NCBI GenBank assembly: GCA_030549335.1 | Contig: JAUKPH010000018.1 | Location: 7,502,001 to 7,566,000 of the forward strand | Length of the DNA stretch: 64,000 bases | Reading direction: 5' to 3' | From: Pontederia crassipes | Lineage: Eukaryota > Streptophyta > Magnoliopsida > Commelinales > Pontederiaceae | Shown: positions 1 through 12,224 of the stretch, piece after piece | Numbering within the stretch: the stretch's first letter is position 1 | Layout of the letters: each line of letters opens with the position of its first letter | Notes under the pieces: model-generated | The model's database searches: none | Told to the model about the DNA's origin: nothing | Seen by the model: only the letters and a program-made list of their open reading frames with translations | Program-made: the position numbers and the translations under genes

Positions 1-316
1 AGGCCTTATCTGGTGGGATCCAAGGTAATTGTATTCATAGACCATCAAGCAGTGAGACACCTTATCAACAAGAAAGAGTCTAAGCCAAGGCTAATCAGAT
101 GGATCTTATTGTTACAAGAATTTGATGTTGTAATCAGAGATAAGAGAGGTAGTGAAAACTTGTCAAGAATGGAGGGGATTCAGGAATCTCCAATTCTTCC
201 TATCAGTGACTCATTTTCTGATGATTTTTTGATGGCCATATCAGCTGCCCCTTGGTATGCAGACATAGTCAACTACTTGGCTTATAGGATTGTTCCTTCT
301 GATTTTACCTACCAAT
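1..316 (+). pseudogene. Ty3/gypsy RNase H C-terminal fragment
   Basis: Translation from about position 13 reads [20 protein letters not shown] then [20 protein letters not shown], the C-terminal part of a gypsy RNase H domain. The usual ending of this domain, a short segment with a catalytic Asp just before LSR, is missing: the frame runs GSENLSRM directly, so about five residues including that Asp appear deleted in frame. The linker to integrase ([10 protein letters not shown]) follows, then a TAG at 316-318. The enzyme would digest the RNA strand of the RNA/DNA hybrid during reverse transcription; this copy cannot be functional. Confidence 0.85.
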
Positions 317-1514
317 AGAAAAAGAAATTTTTTTCATAACTTGAAGGACTTCTATTGGGATGATCCTCTCTTGTTCAAAAATCCCCTGATGGCATGTATA
401 GGAGGTGTGTACCAGAATCAGAATTCCAGGACATATTGTAGGCTTGCCATTCATCTCCATATGGTGGACATGGTGCCACACAGAAGACAACAGCAAAAAT
501 CCTTCAATCTGACTTCTATTTATTGGCCTAGCTTATTCAGTGATACCCATTTGTATGTAAAAAGTTGTGATGAATGCCAAAGAGCAGGTTCCATCTCAAG
601 AAGAAATGAAATGCCACAACAAGGAATTTTGGAGGTGGAGATATTTGATGTATGGGGCATTGACTATATGGGCCCATTTCCCAGTTCATGTGGATTCAAG
701 TTTATATTGTTGGCTGTGGACTATGTATCTAAATGGATAGAAGCAATTCCAACTATAGCTGTTGATTCTAGGACTATCATTAAATTGTTCAAGGAGATAA
801 TCTTCCCAAGATTTGGAATCCCAAGGGTAGTCATAAGTGATGGAGGGAGCCATTTCATTGAAAAATGCTTTGAGAACCTTCTACATAAGTATGGAGTTAA
901 GCATAAGATCTCCACTGCCTACCACCCCCAGACCAATGGCCAGGTAGAGATCTCAAACAGGGAAATAAAAGTCATTCTAGAGAAAACTGTATCTTTGATA
1001 AGAAAAGATTGGAGTTTGAAGTTAAATGAGGCACTTTGGGCATACATGACAGCCTACAAGTCCCCAATAGGTGTCTCTCCCTACAAACTTGTCTATGGGA
1101 AAACTTGCCACCTACCTATTGAGTTGAAACATAAGACCTATTGGGCAGTGAAAGTCCCGAATTATGACTTAAAGGCTTGTGGACAAAAGAGGCTTTTACA
1201 ACTTGATGAACTAGATGAGATCAGACTCAATGCCTATCATAACTCTGAATTTTACAAAGAAAGAACCAAAAGGTGGCATGATAGCAAGATTCTAAAGAAG
1301 GATTTCAAAGTTGGAGACCTATTGTTGCTATTTAATTCAAGGCTCAAGTTATTCCCTAGAAAGTTGAAATCAAGATGGAGTGGACCCTTCAAAGTCCACA
1401 AGAGCTGTGGACCTTGTGAATGATAAGGATGATATATTCAAGGTCAATGGACAGAGGTTGAAGCTGTACAACCCCTCAGCTCTGGATTCAGCTAAGGAGG
1501 TGCTGAATTTGTAA
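317..1514 (+). pseudogene. Athila-type integrase, frameshifted
   Basis: The core integrase domain is readable from about 530 to 1400. Its DDE residues are visible: D in GIDYMGP, D in VISDGGSHF, and E in [11 protein letters not shown]. The zinc-binding part is broken. The first His pair falls in another frame than the CDEC half ([10 protein letters not shown]), a TAG lies near 436, and a frame change follows at about 500-520. A T insertion next to the stop at 316 is a further lesion. Near 1395 the frame shifts again; the true pol C-terminus (DIFKVNGQRLKLYNPSALD) continues to a TAA at 1512-1514. The gene is a relic of a pol polyprotein that would insert the element DNA into the genome. No chromodomain is seen, as expected for Athila. 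Confidence 0.9.
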
Positions 1515-1688
1515 GATTTGCCAAATTTGCCTAGCTGAATTCAAGTGGAACAATGTCTAGTCTAAGACACTAAAGTAGGGCACTTCTTGGGAGGTAACCC
1601 AAGCCATTTCACACTTGATCTTTCTATTTTGCAGGAATAAGTCAAGGAGGAATTAGATCAATTCACAAATTTTCAATTAGGGAGTACC

Positions 1689-3578
1689 TGATGCATGCAA
1701 AATACAACATATTTTAGATTATTATTTTAATTAATTTTTCTATAATTTAATCATGGCATGCATCATTTTAGACCATTTTTAGTCATAGTTTCATATTTAT
1801 CGATTTTAATTATTAATTCTTTAAATATTTTAAGTGTGGGTGGATTAACTTCATTTTTTTTAATATTTTTCAGGTAAGTCGAATTAACGCTGAATGAGTA
1901 TATCAAATGTTATCTTAAGGAGTAAAAAATGAGAAGATTCATTACGGCCTGAAATCATTGGGCGAAATGGGAAAGAAAGAATGATTTTTACACCCAAAGT
2001 TTTTACGGCCGAGATGATCACACGAGGGAGTAAAATTAAGTCTACACCTTCTTTGGATAAAGTTACGGATGACATCATTGGGGGTAAAAGCAATGCAACT
2101 TGAGATTTTTTTCGGCATAACATGACATGCATAGTTGTAATTTTGGGCGTAATGATTAAAGGACTCTTCTTCGTTTTGGCCGAGATTGGGATAAAGGACT
2201 TATCGTTTTGGGTGAGATTAGAAGAAGTGACTTAACATTTTGGCCGAGATTCGAAGAAGGGGTAAAGACAAAAGGATGTTATCTTTTTGGGCGTAATGGC
2301 AAAAGGACTCTACGTTTTGGTCGAGATTAGAAGAAAAAAATTTTATCATTTTGGCCGAGATTTGAAGAAGAGAGTAAGATATAAAAGTTTATCTTTTTGG
2401 GCTTAATGAATAAAATAACCTATAGTTTTGGCCAAAATTCAGAGAGGAAAGTTTATCGGCCGTAATCAACTCAAGTTTTATCTCATAAATTTAGAGTCAA
2501 CCGTATGATGTTTCGGCCGGGATCAAATTGAAGGTCATCCGTACCTATAAATATATGAAGAATCTGTCGTTCCAATTGGTGCTCTGAAATTCATGTGTCT
2601 TCCACAGTTAAGTCGAAAGTCTGTAGGCTTCGACCAAGAGGAGAGAGGTGCAACGGCTGGAAGTTGATCGCGACTCTGATCAAGTACGAGAGGCTGCCCG
2701 ACTGTCTGTCCGTGATCCGAAGCTTCGACTTTTATTCTTGGTGTAATTCTTCCAATTATTATTTTTATTTTGTTATTATCTCTTCAGAATTTCTAGGATG
2801 AACTCCATATTTCTATTTATTTCATTTTAGGAGATTATTATTGAAGGGAAACTATTTGGACCCTATATTATTTGTTTTAATCTTTTCTGATTAATTAGTT
2901 AATTGTGCTTAGTGCTTTTGATTTAATTAATTGGATTTCTGAGTTGAGTACTAGTTTGTGGACTATTTAATTTCATAATTTATTAATTAAATTAATTGAT
3001 TTTACATGAAATTATTAATTGACATAAATTTGATAACTAGTGTGTAGAGAATCAAGTTTGTGTGGTCTATTTATCTATACTAGTTTGTGGAGTGATTAAT
3101 AGTTTAGGGAATCCAATTTAATGCGTCTTAATTTTAATATGATTTGATGGGATGCAAGTTTGTGGAGACTTCAATTTTTATTAAATTAAGATAGTTTAAT
3201 TTGCATACTTAGATTGAGGGGATGCAACTTTGTGGAGACCGCAATTTAATCATGTCAAGTTAATAATTTAGGGGGACTCTAATCCATCTTTAAAGATTAA
3301 ATTTATCTTTTGTGGTTCAAATATTTATCCTGATCTATTTTTATCCTAAAACCTAACTTCAACACCACTATCTTATCTTTATCTTAATTTCTTTAATTTA
3401 TTTCATAACACTCATTTTCAAAATCCATGTTTTTCTTCCCTTATTAATTTATAAATTGAGATATTGAATTAATAATATTCCTCGTGGGTTCGACACTCTT
3501 TACTTCTATTTACTATACTACTTGAGCGACTAGTGCACTGGCTAGCGATTTTATTTTACTACATCATTTTAAGCATCA
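1689..3578 (+). repeat. 5' LTR of the nested non-autonomous element
   Basis: This 1890-bp LTR matches 10354-12224 along its whole length with scattered substitutions and small indels. It contains a decayed tandem array (about 1925-2525) of two alternating motifs, GGGCGTAATG and TTTTGGCCGAGATT, each followed by GAAGAAG-like text. A TATA box lies at 2546. The terminal TG...CA and the adjoining PBS fix its ends. Confidence 0.92.
2546..2553 (+). promoter_or_regulatory. Probable LTR TATA box
   Basis: TATAAATA sits in CCTATAAATATATG in the left LTR and is conserved as CCTATAAATACGTG at 11197 in the right LTR. Its place in the 5' half of the LTR fits the U3/R boundary. Transcription start was not determined. 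Confidence 0.55.
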
Positions 3579-3584
3579 AGTTTT

Positions 3585-3602
3585 TGGCGCCGTTGCCAGG
3601 GA
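3585..3602 (+). other. Primer-binding site, tRNA-Asp type
   Basis: TGGCGCCGTTGCCAGGGA lies 6 bp after the LTR end. It is complementary to the 3' end of plant tRNA-Asp(GTC) as I recall it, with one mismatch (A for G). This primer is the usual one for Athila and related gypsy elements. Confidence 0.85.
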
Positions 3603-4556
3603 ATATTTATTAATTAATTTCTAATTTCTATAAATTATTAGGAGATGTAAATAAAATATGTAAATAATTTTATTGTAAATAAGTTTTTGTAAATAATTTT
3701 TCTAATAATTTCTTCTTTTATGTAAATATTGTATTATTGTACTATTTGTTTTGATAATTTTTTATCTTTGTAAATAATCTAACATATTTCTTTTTGCAGA
3801 TATGAGTCACGGATAAATTTTAGGATTATGAATGTTCTGAGAAGGCCATGACTGAAATATATCTGATTATCCGTGACATTATTTTCAACTTTGGATAAGG
3901 AACCCAATTCTTCTGATAGTTGTCGGATGATATTTGTCTATCCATATGAAATTGTGCCTCCTTGTGATTTCCGATTGCTTTTAGATGTTATTTTATAATT
4001 TTCTGTCATGTCGTGATTTGTTTGTTAAAGAGTTCTTAGTGAGCAATTCTTTCCTGATTTGTTACTGCTTCCCTAAATGACTTAAGCGGATTACGCCCTG
4101 ACTGATTGCCTACTATGATTTCGGGATTTGATTTGTGCCGAACTGATTACGCCCTTTTTATTTTCTATTGCTAAACTTTCGGGATTGTTTTATCCATATT
4201 TGGCGCTCTGAATTTCTCTGCAGATTTCTCTATCATGCTATCATTTTTTTTTCTTTTCTCTTGATTACGCCTAACATATGTCTCTCCATTACGCCCAACT
4301 TATGATTGTTTTTATCTCCCTATACTAATTTTTCTTCAAGTGACGCTTCCTAATTTAATGATTAGGTGAATGCTCTTATTTGGATTGTTTTCTCTCTCCA
4401 TGGTATCACGCCGATTATTTTCCATACACAATTCATATTACGCCTTGACCAATTTTGAGGATATTTTTATGTCCGCAATTTCGCCCATATCATATTACTC
4501 TATGGATTTAATCTGATTTTTTTATTATTGGACGTGATTTTCATCCATTAATTTCT
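3603..4556 (+). other. Non-coding interior of the nested element, left part
   Basis: This is AT-rich sequence without a supportable ORF. Short stretches such as GATTACGCCC and TTACGCCCAA recur in it. They are the reverse complement of the GGGCGTAAT motif found in the LTR array. Confidence 0.6.
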
Positions 4557-4693
4557 CTTTCTGTAATACCCTGTTTAATTGGAAAATAAAGTAAAATAAT
4601 AAAAAAAAATAGAAAATGAAAACTAAGTTGCAAAAGACCAATTAGTTTAGCCCAATTAGGGAGCCCATTAGTCTAATAGCCCTATAACTACTC

Positions 4694-4703
4694 TATAAAA
4701 AGG
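4694..4703 (+). promoter_or_regulatory. TATA box of the solo LTR
   Basis: TATAAAAAGG is followed by pyrimidine-rich text (CTCTCTTCCTCCC) about 50-70 bp on, a typical start-site context. It places the LTR on the plus strand. Confidence 0.6.
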
Positions 4704-5234
4704 GGTAATTGCCCTAAGGCTCTCTTTTAGCCACCATTTCTCTCCCTCACTCCTCTCTCTTCCTCCCAAGGGCCATCATCCAGTAAGAAGAGAAGGATTA
4801 CAGCAAGGTTCATCTAGGGTAATCTACATTTCTGCATCATTTAATCACTAGGGCCATCACTCACTCCTTCTCCCCCATTTGGATTGCTACTTAGGTGGAG
4901 AACACTAAGGAGAAGTGATCATTGGTGAAGAGGAAGGGTCAAGCTAGGATCAACCATGAAATAAGGTGGGTGATACCGAAATCCTCATGTATAACATGAT
5001 AGCAATTGATTAGAATTAGGTTCTTAATGTATGATGTGTTCTTGATGATGGAAAGGACATGAAAGGATGATTGATTGATTGTATTATCATGTTTTGCTCC
5101 ATGTTTGTGATTCCTTTTGATCTAGATATGTTTTGTATTAATCCCCTAGGCTTAGATGATTGATTTCATGCTTTGATTATATTTTTGGATTGAAAATCGT
5201 GTTTATCACAATTCTGTCCGAGTCTGTTTTCATA

Positions 5235-5515
5235 CAGACCGGTCGACCGATTCTGTATATCGATCGACCAGTGATGAGGTATCGGTCGACCGATCCTCGT
5301 AGACTGGTCAACCGATCAACCTTTTCCGAGCCTTGTATCGTTCGGCCGATCGACCGAACGAAGCTCTTTTTGGTTAAGTACCATCAGTCGACCGATCCAA
5401 AAATATCGATCAACCGGTGTAGTAGAAACTGATTGTGTTGCATGCAGACCAACCGGTCGACCGATCCAGATATATCAGTCGACCGGTGTCCGAAGCACGG
5501 TCGACCGATATTTGT
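5235..5515. repeat. Cluster of GGTCGACCGAT palindromes in the solo LTR
   Basis: At least eight full or mutated copies of CGGTCGACCGAT occur in about 280 bp, for example at 5241, 5282, 5392, 5455 and 5498. Many come as pairs separated by 6-12 bp ending in ATATC. Mutated members (GATCAACCGG, GGTCAACCGA) keep the dyad. Confidence 0.85.
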
Positions 5516-6452
5516 CCAGAGTGCATATTTGATTCCTATTTTGCTTGAAGTTCATTCTATGCTTGTGTTGTGTCACTCATTACTGTTTAGCATGTTATGT
5601 GATTGTATTCTTGATCTTGTTTTGATCTGTCCTATGATCCAATCCTATCATGGTATGCAAGTATGATAAAGTACTAAAGTGATTAAGTAAGAAAGTCATG
5701 AATATGTTTATGGGAGTGGTGGTCAGAGCTTATGTTATGTGCTTCATGTTAGGGTCGCTCTCTTAGCCATGACTTGATCCCCCATTGGCTCTTGCTCTGA
5801 CGTAAAATCCCCTAGGATGAAAATACCCAAAGGCGCCTAATGTTAAGCGAAAGTAAGAGCACAAGAAGCATGAACAAGAACATGAACATGATGAATAAAG
5901 CATGATTATTGATTCAGTATTATCTCTGAAATCTCTTATGATTATATGATTGACTCATGATCTTTATCTCTCTTATCCATCGATATCCGAATCAAATGAT
6001 CTTATTGCAAGTGATTATTAATTTTGTCAATTGCTATTCATTGTTATGCATTGTGCACTTATGGATCCCCACTAGGCTGTATAGCTTACGGGAGGATCTC
6101 CTCCCCTGTGTTGATTTTCACAGGGCCAGGTCAGTGATGGTGTTGAGATGGTGTGCGCGATCAGCGATGCTAAGCACATGAACCAAGAGAAAGGGCCTAG
6201 TTATCTTATCTTTATTTCCGCATTTTTGAGCTTGATGTAATCCAAACATTATGGATATCATGGACTTTGTAATATTTTGAGACTTTCACTTTTATGATAT
6301 TCCTATCTTTCCTCTTTGTTTTATAATTGGCATGCCATTGTTTTCATTTTTTAGATTTTATCAAGTTTAAGTCGATGTCATAGTGTTTTCGTAGTGCCTT
6401 CGAATAGATCCTCGCCACATGGTGTTGGTTGATTTGGGGGCGTTACACTTTC

Positions 6453-9400
6453 TGTCCAGATTTCCTTTCTTATTGTCTCGTGATTTCCATGAATTCTCTG
6501 AACTTGATTTGTAAGTCGTTGATTTGACTTTATTTTGGTCGCAATGACATTTGATTGGAGAAAATTTTTGTTTTACACCTTGATTAAATGCATGACGTTC
6601 AATCCAATTTTGTTTCAGTCAAGATGTGGATGATTGCCTTTTTATTTGTTGCCCAATTTGTTTCGGCCGAGATTGCCTATTGATTTGATTTTTTTTCCCA
6701 ATTTGTCTCGGCCGAGATTTGGATGATCTGTTCTCATGAGGAGTTTGTTTTGCCCCAACTTAGTTTATTACACTAAATTTTTCCTTCCGGATATTATGCC
6801 CTTTAAAGCCTAATTTGTCGGATCCTCTTATCGCCCCAAATCCAATGTCCGATTTCGCCCGTAATTCCAACTGCTGATTTGATTTTCTCTCTCCTTGATT
6901 CTATAATCTTGGGGTTTATTTATCCATGTTTGACGCCTTCAATTTTTCTCTGCATCTTATCCTTATTACACCTTGGATTTGTGTATTCATGATATTCAAT
7001 TTTTGTTTCCTTCTGCAGTGCTCTACTTGATATGTATGAGGTAAAACTGAATTGATTTGATTTGTTCTCTTGGTACGACGGCTTCTCTATCTAGTTTGTG
7101 CCCGTAATTCGGGGATTGGATTGCGCCCGTAATGATTGCCTATTGATTTTATTTGACGTCCGGATTGCCCTGATTTGATTTGTCTCCCATGTTTTGAGCC
7201 CAACTATTATGCTCGCAATTTCCGATTTCGCCCGCAATTCTCGATTATGCCTATTATCTCTATCCTATTACATCCCCAATATCTTTATTGATGACCGGAT
7301 TGTTTTTTACGCCCGAGTTTCCTGAAGATTCTCTCCTGATATTACGCCCCAAATTTTCAATTTCATATTACACTTTCAATTTCGGCCGAGTTTTCTTCTT
7401 TACATGATATGGGGGCCAAGTTTTATGACCGAGAATTTTTTTTCCAAATATCACTTTGCGCCCCTTGTATCTCTGATTAAATCTCAAATCCAGCCGCATT
7501 TATTTTGGTGATTTTGTGATATTAATTTGTTGATTCCAGCTCCATAAAATTTATTTTCTGCATGGCACCTGTTTTTCTTCAAATGATTTCAACTGCAATC
7601 ACCTCTTAGTACTAATTACCGATTAAATCTAATGATTTTAGGCTGCCAATTTTAGTTGAGGAATTTTTTGTGAATAATTTTTCTAACGACAATTAAATCC
7701 ACGATTTATTGCTGTTTTTTTTCGACATTTTGATTATGCCTAAGATTATATCTTATATGGATTATAATTGTCCCGAGGATCTTACAAGTTGAACAATATT
7801 TTTTTTCACAGATGTTAACTGAACATATTTTATAAAAAATTAATTGTTATTTTTCAATGATCCGTGACTTATCTTTGCCATGTATTAAACTGTTGTATAT
7901 TTTTTTTCCTATCTTTCTTTCTTTTCTTTTGTCTTTAATCTGACACTTGGTTGTTGCAGAAATTAATTGAAGAATTAATCACAACCAATTTTATTATGCT
8001 GTTATTTATTTTATTTTATATTTTCTTCTCTGTTAGCTAGTCTTTTAAATTTAATTTAGTTAGTTAGATGAGGACTAGATGTGTGATTAGTTTTCATATT
8101 TTTGGTCTTATCCTTTTAGTTAATTTAAGTTATGGAGTTATCTAACGGAAAGATAATTTTGACACATATGGACATGCGCCCATAAGCTAATGTGCATTTA
8201 TATTACTGGACATCCAAGAAAATTATGCTGAGCGCGTCCTGTTGACACTAAGATGACTCATCTGCATGTATGAAGTCGTCACGTCAAAATTTTGGAGCCA
8301 TGCACACATTCAAGGCATTCTCTATACTACACCTACGTGGGAGGCAGCACCAGGGCAAAAATGCGGCGGATTTATCTCTCCATCCAGACACCTTACGGCC
8401 GTAAAGACTCAAACTGATTTAACAAATTTGACACCGTGCTACACGACATGTGAAATTGCATGCACTACTACATCACAGCAACATCAAATTCATAGACGTC
8501 CTTTTCACGGCCAATACACAATAAGACTCGTATCACTTATCCGAGCTGACAAGATATATCACAGGCAGGCAAAGGTAAGTTAAAGGAAATTTATCTTCTA
8601 TAAATACTTACCTATTGCATGTGTACGTAGGTACCGTCAATCCTTCACCAAGCACATTATCTACCACCACAGCTTCACGGCCATCTTTTTTTTCATACTG
8701 ACATGATATCAGCCACCAACTTTTTCTCTCTGGTTGCGGCAGAGACCTTCTTTGCGCCATGTTTTTCAACATCACCGACGATCAACCTATGCGTTACGGC
8801 CGAGATGCCATCCTGAATCATCAAGTTAATCGACGTCTTTTTATGGTCGAAGTTCCATTCTGTTACAAGATACTTAACCAACAACTATTGCTGTGGAAAC
8901 GCCATGCTTAATTATCAACATCCATCGTGTTCTTCATCGACCTTTTGCGGCTGTGACCTTCTTTGCGCACATCATGGCCTTTCTGAAGTAGCAAATTCAT
9001 CGACGTCCACACGACCGACACTCACCGACAATCGAGGAATTTACCACCAGTAAGCACTAGGATCAGGAGGCGCATCCACGACTATCATATGCACCATGGA
9101 TATTTCGATTATCATCCACCTTCGCCGTCACACAGACAGTAAATCTAGTTGTATCTTTTCCCTCTTCTTTATTTTTTATTTTCCCTTTTCCTTTTATTGA
9201 GTCTGTATCTCTTTCCCTTGTTGGGCCTAACACTGAGGACTGGTTCAAGCTTGGGGGAGTTTGCATTTCATGCATTGCATTCTTTGTTTTTATTTTTCTT
9301 CTTATTTGCCTGTGTATGCATTTATCAAAAAAATGAAAAATTGAAAAATTTCTCAAAAAACCATTGCATGCATTTATTTTTTTTTCTACCATCTTACAAA

Positions 9401-10338
9401 CTTTTGTTTTACTGTCTTAATTATCTTTTAGTAAAAGTTCAAAGACATGTTGTTAATTGATAAAATTTGAATACTTTTCATTCTTATCACTTGCTATTTT
9501 AGTATCAAACTTATGGACTGTGTGTCTATGCTAAATAGAATTATGAATGACTAGACGACAAAATCATATTCATGCTTTTTTATTTATTTCTTTTAAGTCT
9601 TGATAGTAGTAGCCTTTTTATTGACCATAATAAGTACTCCTTGAGCTTAAAAAAATGTGGAAAAAAAATAATAGAGAAAAAAAAAGTTGAATAAAGTTAT
9701 GTGTAGGTACAAAAGTGTTATCTGGAATCAAGGTGTGTTCGGATAATTAGATCCGTAGGGGTTCATGCCTGATGACCTAAGGGCAACTGTTCTGGGATTC
9801 GTCGATCGAAAGTCTGCTACAAGGACCATCTTGTGGAATATGAAGAAGCACAGAAGTACTGAATCATGGCTAAGTTCGAACTTTTTATTCAGAACCTTGG
9901 TTGTTCGGGCAAGTAAACTCGATGGGTGCCTTATCACCTGTTGCCCTAAGGCCATCTGGTCTGGGAGTCTTCAGTCCAAAGCCCGTTACATGGACTTCCT
10001 TGTGAAATCCTGTTTGAAGATTAGAACTTTTAAAATGATTGAAAATAAAGTTGAAAAAAAAGAAAAAGTGTTAAGCTCAATTAGTACTTATGTGTTCAAT
10101 ATTAATGCTATTATTTGACAGACTATTTATTTTTCTAAAAGGCTGAATTTGAGATTGTTTAAATTTGTGTAGCATTCAGAACCTCTATGAAGTTAAGTAC
10201 ATGAAAAGTGGTAAGATACTGAGTAGCAGGTGTGCAGAAGAACTATGTGAGAAAATTAGTCAGTTGACAATGTGGAGGCTACGATGGAACTTTCTTGAGC
10301 TTTGCTTTGAATTTTTGCTTAAGGACAAGCAAGACTTT
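6453..10338 (+). other. Non-coding interior of the nested element, right part
   Basis: I see no gag-pol homology on either strand. The sequence is rich in GCCCGTAATT, TTACGCC and TCGGCCGAGATT words. Open frames at 8266-8583, 8693-8884, 9063-9392 and 9765-10118 show no family signature. A polypurine-like tract lies at 9247, and a weakly repeated ~80-bp pair occurs at about 9760-10010. Confidence 0.6.
9247..9263 (+). other. Internal polypurine tract-like motif
   Basis: AAGCTTGGGGGAGTTTG matches the 3' polypurine tract at 10339 and is preceded by CACTGAGGACTGGTTC. The outer element has a comparable CACTGAGGACAGTG...AAGCTTGGAAGAGG at about 12547-12586, so this motif recurs in the post-pol region of the lineage. 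It may act as an extra plus-strand priming site. Confidence 0.5.
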
Positions 10339-10353
10339 AAGCTTGGGGGAGTT
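10339..10353 (+). other. 3' polypurine tract of the nested element
   Basis: AAGCTTGGGGGAGTT directly abuts the right LTR (TGATGC at 10354). It is preceded by AAGGACAAGCAAGAC. The outer element has GAGGACAAGCAAAAGG before its own tract at 14748, an indication of common ancestry. Confidence 0.85.
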
Positions 10354-12224
10354 TGATGCATGCAAAATACAACATATTTTATATTATTATTTTAATTAAT
10401 TTTTCTATAATTTAATCATGGCATGCATCATTTTAGACCATTTTTAGTCATAATTTTAGATTTATCGATTTTAATTATTAATTCTTTAAATATTTAAGTG
10501 TGGATGGATTAACTTCATTTTTTTTAATATTTTCAGGTAAGTCGAATTAACGCCAAATGAGTATATCAGATGTTATCTTAAGGATTAAAAAACGAGAAGA
10601 TTCATTACGGCCTGAAATGGGAAAGAAAGAATGATTTTTACACCCAAAGTTTTTACGGCCGAGATGATCACACGAGGGAGTAAAATTAAGTTTACACCTT
10701 CTTTGGATAAAGTTACGGATGACATCATTGGGGGTAAAAGCAATGCAACTTGAGATTTTTTTGGGCATAACATGACAAGCATAGTTGTAATTTTGGGCGT
10801 AATGATTAAAGGACTCTTCTTCATTTTGGCCGAGATTGGGATAAATGACTTATCATTTTGGGCGAGATTAGAAGAAGTGACTTAACATTTTGGCCGAGAT
10901 TCGAAGAAGGGGTAAAGATAAAAGGATGTTATCTTTTTGGGCGTAATGGCAAAAGGACTCTACGTTTTGGTCGAGATTAGAAGAAAAGAATTTTATCATT
11001 TTGGCCGAGATTTGAAGAAGGGAATAAAGATATAAAAGTTTATCTTTTTGGGCGTAATGGATAAAATAACCTATAGTTTTGGCCAAAATTCAGAAAGGAA
11101 AGTTTATCGGTCGTAATCAACTCAAGTTTTATCTCATAAATTTAAAGTCAACCGTACGATGTTACGGCCGGGATCAAATTGATGGCCATCCGCACCTATA
11201 AATACGTGAAGAATTCGTCGTTCCAATTGGTGCTCTGAAGTTCAGGTGTCTTCCACAGTTAAGTCGAGAGTCTGCAGGCTTCGACCAAGAGGAGAGAGGT
11301 GCAACGGCTGGAAGTTGATCACGACTCTGATCAAGTCCGAGAGACTGCCCGACTGTCTGCCCGTGATCCGAAGCTTCGACTTTTATTCTTGGTGTAATTC
11401 TTCCAATTATTATTTTTATTTTGTTATTATCTCTTCAGAATTTCTAGGATGAACTCCGTATTTCTATTTATTTCATTTTAGGAGATTATTATTGAAGGGA
11501 AACTATTTGGACCCTATATTATTTGTTTTAATCTTTTCTGATCAATTAGTTAATTATGCTTAGTTCTTTTGATTTAATTAATTGGATTTCTGAGTTGAGT
11601 AATTACCAGTTTGTGGACTATTTAATTTTAGAATTCATTAATTAAATTAATTGATTTTACATGAAATTATTAATTGACATAAATTTGATAACTAGTGTGT
11701 GGAGAATCAAGTTTGTGTGGTCTATTTATCTATATCAGTTTGTGAAGTGATTAATAGTCTAGGTAATTCAATTTAATGCATCTTAATTTTAATATTATTT
11801 GATGGGATGCTAGTTTGTGGAGACTTTAATTCTTAGTAAATTAATATAGTTTAATTTGCATACTTAGATTGAGGGGATGCCAGTTTATGGAGACCGCAAT
11901 TTAATCATGTCAAGTTAATAATTTAGGGGGACTCTAATTCATCTTTAAAGATTAAATTTATATTTTGTGGTTCAAATATTTATCCTGATCTATTTTCATC
12001 CTAAGGCCTAACTTCAACACCATCTTATCTTTATCTTATTTTCTTTAATTTATTTCAAAAAACTCATTTTTAAAATCCATGTTTTTCTTCTCTTATTAAT
12101 TTATAAATTGAGATATTAAATTAATAATATTCCTCGTATGTTCGACACTCTTTACTTCCATTTACTATATTACTTGAGTGACTAGTGCTAGCGATTTTAT
12201 TTTGCTACATCATTTTAAGCATTA
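10354..12224 (+). repeat. 3' LTR of the nested non-autonomous element
   Basis: This 1871-bp copy of the LTR at 1689 carries the same decayed GGGCGTAATG/GGCCGAGATT array (about 10595-11165) and a TATA box at 11197. It ends AAGCATTA, one change from the CA terminus of the left copy, followed by the GTACC duplication. Confidence 0.92.

Larger units (their letters stand above)
4562..6447 (+). repeat. Solo LTR of a gypsy-type element
   Basis: The 1886-bp segment starts TGTAATACCC and ends GGGGGCGTTACA, so its ends form an inverted repeat (TGTAAYRCCC). CTTTC flanks it on both sides (4557-4561 and 6448-6452), a 5-bp target-site duplication. Such termini are common in Tekay/Del-type chromoviruses. 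No internal region remains, so it is a solo LTR left by recombination between two LTRs. It carries a TATA box (4694) and a cluster of GGTCGACCGAT palindromes (5235-5515). Confidence 0.93.
1689..12224 (+). mobile_element. Non-autonomous LTR retrotransposon (LARD-like), nested in the Athila element
   Basis: Two long direct repeats (1689-3578 and 10354-12224) begin TGATGCATGCAAAATACAAC. They end AAGCATCA (left) and AAGCATTA (right). Both are flanked by GTACC (1684-1688 and 12225-12229), a 5-bp target-site duplication. A primer-binding site follows the left LTR and a polypurine tract precedes the right one. The 6.8-kb interior has no recognisable gag, protease, reverse transcriptase or integrase, even after removing the solo LTR nested at 4562-6447. 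Its LTR ends, PBS type and polypurine tract resemble those of Athila/Tat elements, so it was probably mobilised in trans by such an element. Confidence 0.9.

Noticed and set aside
1925..2525. Regularly spaced short repeats resembling a CRISPR array
   Set aside because: Plant nuclear LTR context, units imperfect, spacers not unique, and the array is duplicated in the other LTR.
2595..2801. 68-aa frame conserved in both LTRs (also 11246-11452)
   Set aside because: It starts at GTG, not ATG, and is preserved simply because the two LTRs are copies; no sign of selection can be judged from two copies.
9149..9460. 103-aa hydrophobic frame resembling membrane segments
   Set aside because: It comes from T-rich low-complexity sequence in the non-coding element interior.
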